From Woeseiaceae bacterium (GTDB lineage Bacteria > Pseudomonadota > Gammaproteobacteria > Steroidobacterales > Woeseiaceae): a DNA stretch of 37,749 nucleotides. The DNA is taken from positions 1 to 37,749 of the forward strand of contig JABDOQ010000057.1 in NCBI GenBank assembly GCA_013043165.1, given 5' to 3'. Within the stretch, counting starts at the first letter, position 1. Every line of letters begins with the position of its first letter. Under the pieces are notes generated by a model that was given only the letters and a program-made list of their open reading frames with translations, searched no databases and had not been told where the DNA came from. This document shows, piece by piece, positions 36,404 to 37,749 of the stretch. The position numbers and the translations under genes are program-made.

Positions 36404-37708
36404 ATGGCTCGCACTGCTAGCGAAATAGAGCGCCCGGCTGACGTCCCCGACAAAATCGGTAAATACGTCATCATCAACAAGATCGGCAAAGGCAGTACGG
36501 GCACAGTCTACCTGTCTCACGACCCCTATTACCGTCGCGACGTCGCGATCAAAGTCTACAACATCGAGGAAGACCCGAACGCCGAGCGCGCAAAAGTCTC
36601 TCGCAAAATGTTTTTCAACGAAGCGCACATGGTCGGCATGCTGCAGCACCCCAATATCATGCCGATTTACGATGCGGGCGAGGAAGACGGCAGCTACTAT
36701 GTAGTTACCGAGCACGTTCAGGGCGCACGCACTCTCGCGGCCTATTGTCGCCCCGATAATCTTTTGCGCGTCGACGACGTCGTAGAAATCATTTACAAAT
36801 GTGCCAAAGCACTGCACTACGCACACGGCCGTGGCGTTATCCATCGCGACATCAAGCCCAGTAACGTGATGCTTACGATCGACAACGATGTGCGTATCAT
36901 CGACTTCGGCATCGCGATCGTCAGCGATTCCGAAGTGTCGCGTATCGAGGGTATCGCAGGTTCGCCAAGTTACATGTCACCCGAGCAAGTGCAGTCGGAA
37001 GAGTTGACGCCGCGCTCGGATCTGTATTCTCTCGGCGCCGTCATGTACGAGCTGCTAACCGGCTTTCGTCCATTCCGTGCGGACAACCTGTCCAAATTAC
37101 TGCATCAGATCGTGTACGCGACACCGCCGCCGATTCATACCTATCGCAACGACTTGCCTGAGGAGCTCGAGCATGTCGTCATGTCGACGATGCAGAAAGA
37201 CCCGGACAAGCGTCTGCTTACGGGCAATGCGATGTCGGCGGAACTGACGCGAGTTTATAAGGATCTGCGTCAAAAATACGACAGCCTTGATAATCAGGAA
37301 CATTTTGACCTGCTACGCACGCTCACGTTCTTCCACGAATTTTCTCATGCTGAAATCTGGGAAGTGCTGCGCGCCTCGGATTGGCACGAATACAAGGACG
37401 GTGAAGACATCGTTCGCGAAGGTGAAGTCGATGATCGTTTCTACATCATTGTTGCCGGCGCTGTGGCCGTGCAGGCGAACGGCAGCAACATTGGCACGAT
37501 GTCGAACGGCGATTGCTTCGGCGAGACCAGCTACGTCAGGGGCGCGAAGCGTCAGGCGTCCATCCAGGCCCAGGGCCAGGTTACAATTCTTCGCGTCAGC
37601 TCATCGTTGATGGAGCAGGTATCGTCTGCCTGTCAGCTGCGCTTCAACAAGGTTTTCCTGCGCGCGCTCATCACTCGCCTGCAGGGTAGCGGCGGCGCCA
37701 ATACCTGA
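36404..37708 (+). CDS. Ser/Thr protein kinase with C-terminal cyclic-nucleotide-binding domain
   Basis: A 434-residue soluble kinase of the Hanks type. Gly loop GKGSTGTV (28-35), Lys50 in AIKVY, Glu73, HRDIKPSN (147-154), DFG (167-169) and SPE (192-194) are all present, so it should be active. There is no membrane segment or PASTA repeat. From about residue 305 a cNMP-binding domain follows (VREGEVDDRFYIIVAGAVAV, then GDCFGETSYVRGAKRQAS), where FGE and R383 correspond to the phosphate-binding cassette. Architecture is kinase first and cNMP sensor last, the reverse of eukaryotic PKG. It could be switched by cAMP or cGMP. It follows pgpA by 14 bp. Confidence 0.9.
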   Translation: MARTASEIERPADVPDKIGKYVIINKIGKGSTGTVYLSHDPYYRRDVAIKVYNIEEDPNAERAKVSRKMFFNEAHMVGMLQHPNIMPIYDAGEEDGSYYVVTEHVQGARTLAAYCRPDNLLRVDDVVEIIYKCAKALHYAHGRGVIHRDIKPSNVMLTIDNDVRIIDFGIAIVSDSEVSRIEGIAGSPSYMSPEQVQSEELTPRSDLYSLGAVMYELLTGFRPFRADNLSKLLHQIVYATPPPIHTYRNDLPEELEHVVMSTMQKDPDKRLLTGNAMSAELTRVYKDLRQKYDSLDNQEHFDLLRTLTFFHEFSHAEIWEVLRASDWHEYKDGEDIVREGEVDDRFYIIVAGAVAVQANGSNIGTMSNGDCFGETSYVRGAKRQASIQAQGQVTILRVSSSLMEQVSSACQLRFNKVFLRALITRLQGSGGANT

Positions 37709-37718
37709 TTAGCGGTTC

Positions 37719-37749
37719 CCAAAAACCGGGGTCGAACAGGGGTTTTCGG
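37719..37749 (+). terminator. Probable terminator hairpin at the window end
   Basis: CCAAAAACC and GGTTTTCGG pair over 9 bp with one mismatch around a 13-nt loop, right after the kinase stop. The trailing T tract, if any, is beyond the window. Confidence 0.4.

Overview
The window looks like chromosomal DNA of a gammaproteobacterium of moderately high GC. The evidence is gene content: a glyA-nrdR-ribD-ribE-ribB(X)-ribH-nusB-thiL-pgpA block, the fused long PurL, EttA, a CbpA/CbpM pair, DUF1820, and a TolB-like/TPR membrane protein of a type common in marine, Woeseia-like and Xanthomonadales-related lineages. The genus is an inference only. I saw no tRNA, rRNA, CRISPR array, insertion sequence or phage gene.

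Layout. 1-160: AT-rich, gene-free edge. 161-2428: an ArsR-like regulator and an exported short-chain dehydrogenase on the minus strand, divergent from a CPBP membrane protease, with two 18-bp palindromes between them. 2493-3615: a small broken gene, then a secreted protein built from two similar halves, closed by a strong bidirectional terminator (3677-3703). 3714-6851: a small surface-glycan set (two glycosyltransferases and a methyltransferase). 6991-13779: the DnaJ-type CbpA with its modulator CbpM, a beta-CASP metallo-hydrolase, a LOG-family protein, a Ca2+-type P-ATPase and inorganic pyrophosphatase, mostly tightly packed. 13804-14724: a Tat-exported aldo/keto reductase. 14854-18133: MaoC hydratase, CitE-like lyase and acetyl-CoA synthetase, probably one acyl-CoA unit. 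18130-19590: a type VI secretion FHA protein (TagH) without any other T6SS gene. 19745-24054: DUF1820 and purL. 24051-26564: a zinc-ribbon protein and ettA, both minus. 26694-29207: the TolB-like/TPR protein with an apparently leaderless start, and a histone-deacetylase-family amidohydrolase 3 bp downstream. 29288-37708: a long co-directional run from glyA through riboflavin synthesis, nusB, thiL and pgpA to a Ser/Thr kinase with a cyclic-nucleotide-binding domain.

How the genes work together. The right end is housekeeping: one-carbon supply (GlyA), NrdR control, riboflavin made from RibD/E/B/H, antitermination (NusB), thiamine diphosphate (ThiL) and phosphatidylglycerol (PgpA). The riboflavin set appears to lack a working GTP cyclohydrolase II, because that domain is degenerate in the RibB protein. 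The least explained items are the duplicated-domain secreted protein, the orphan TagH together with the kinase-cNMP protein, the amber-interrupted small gene, the operator pair at 1597-1638, and a 19-codon reading frame coupling cbpM to the metallo-hydrolase gene. I did not find a clearly new multi-gene defence or mobile system.
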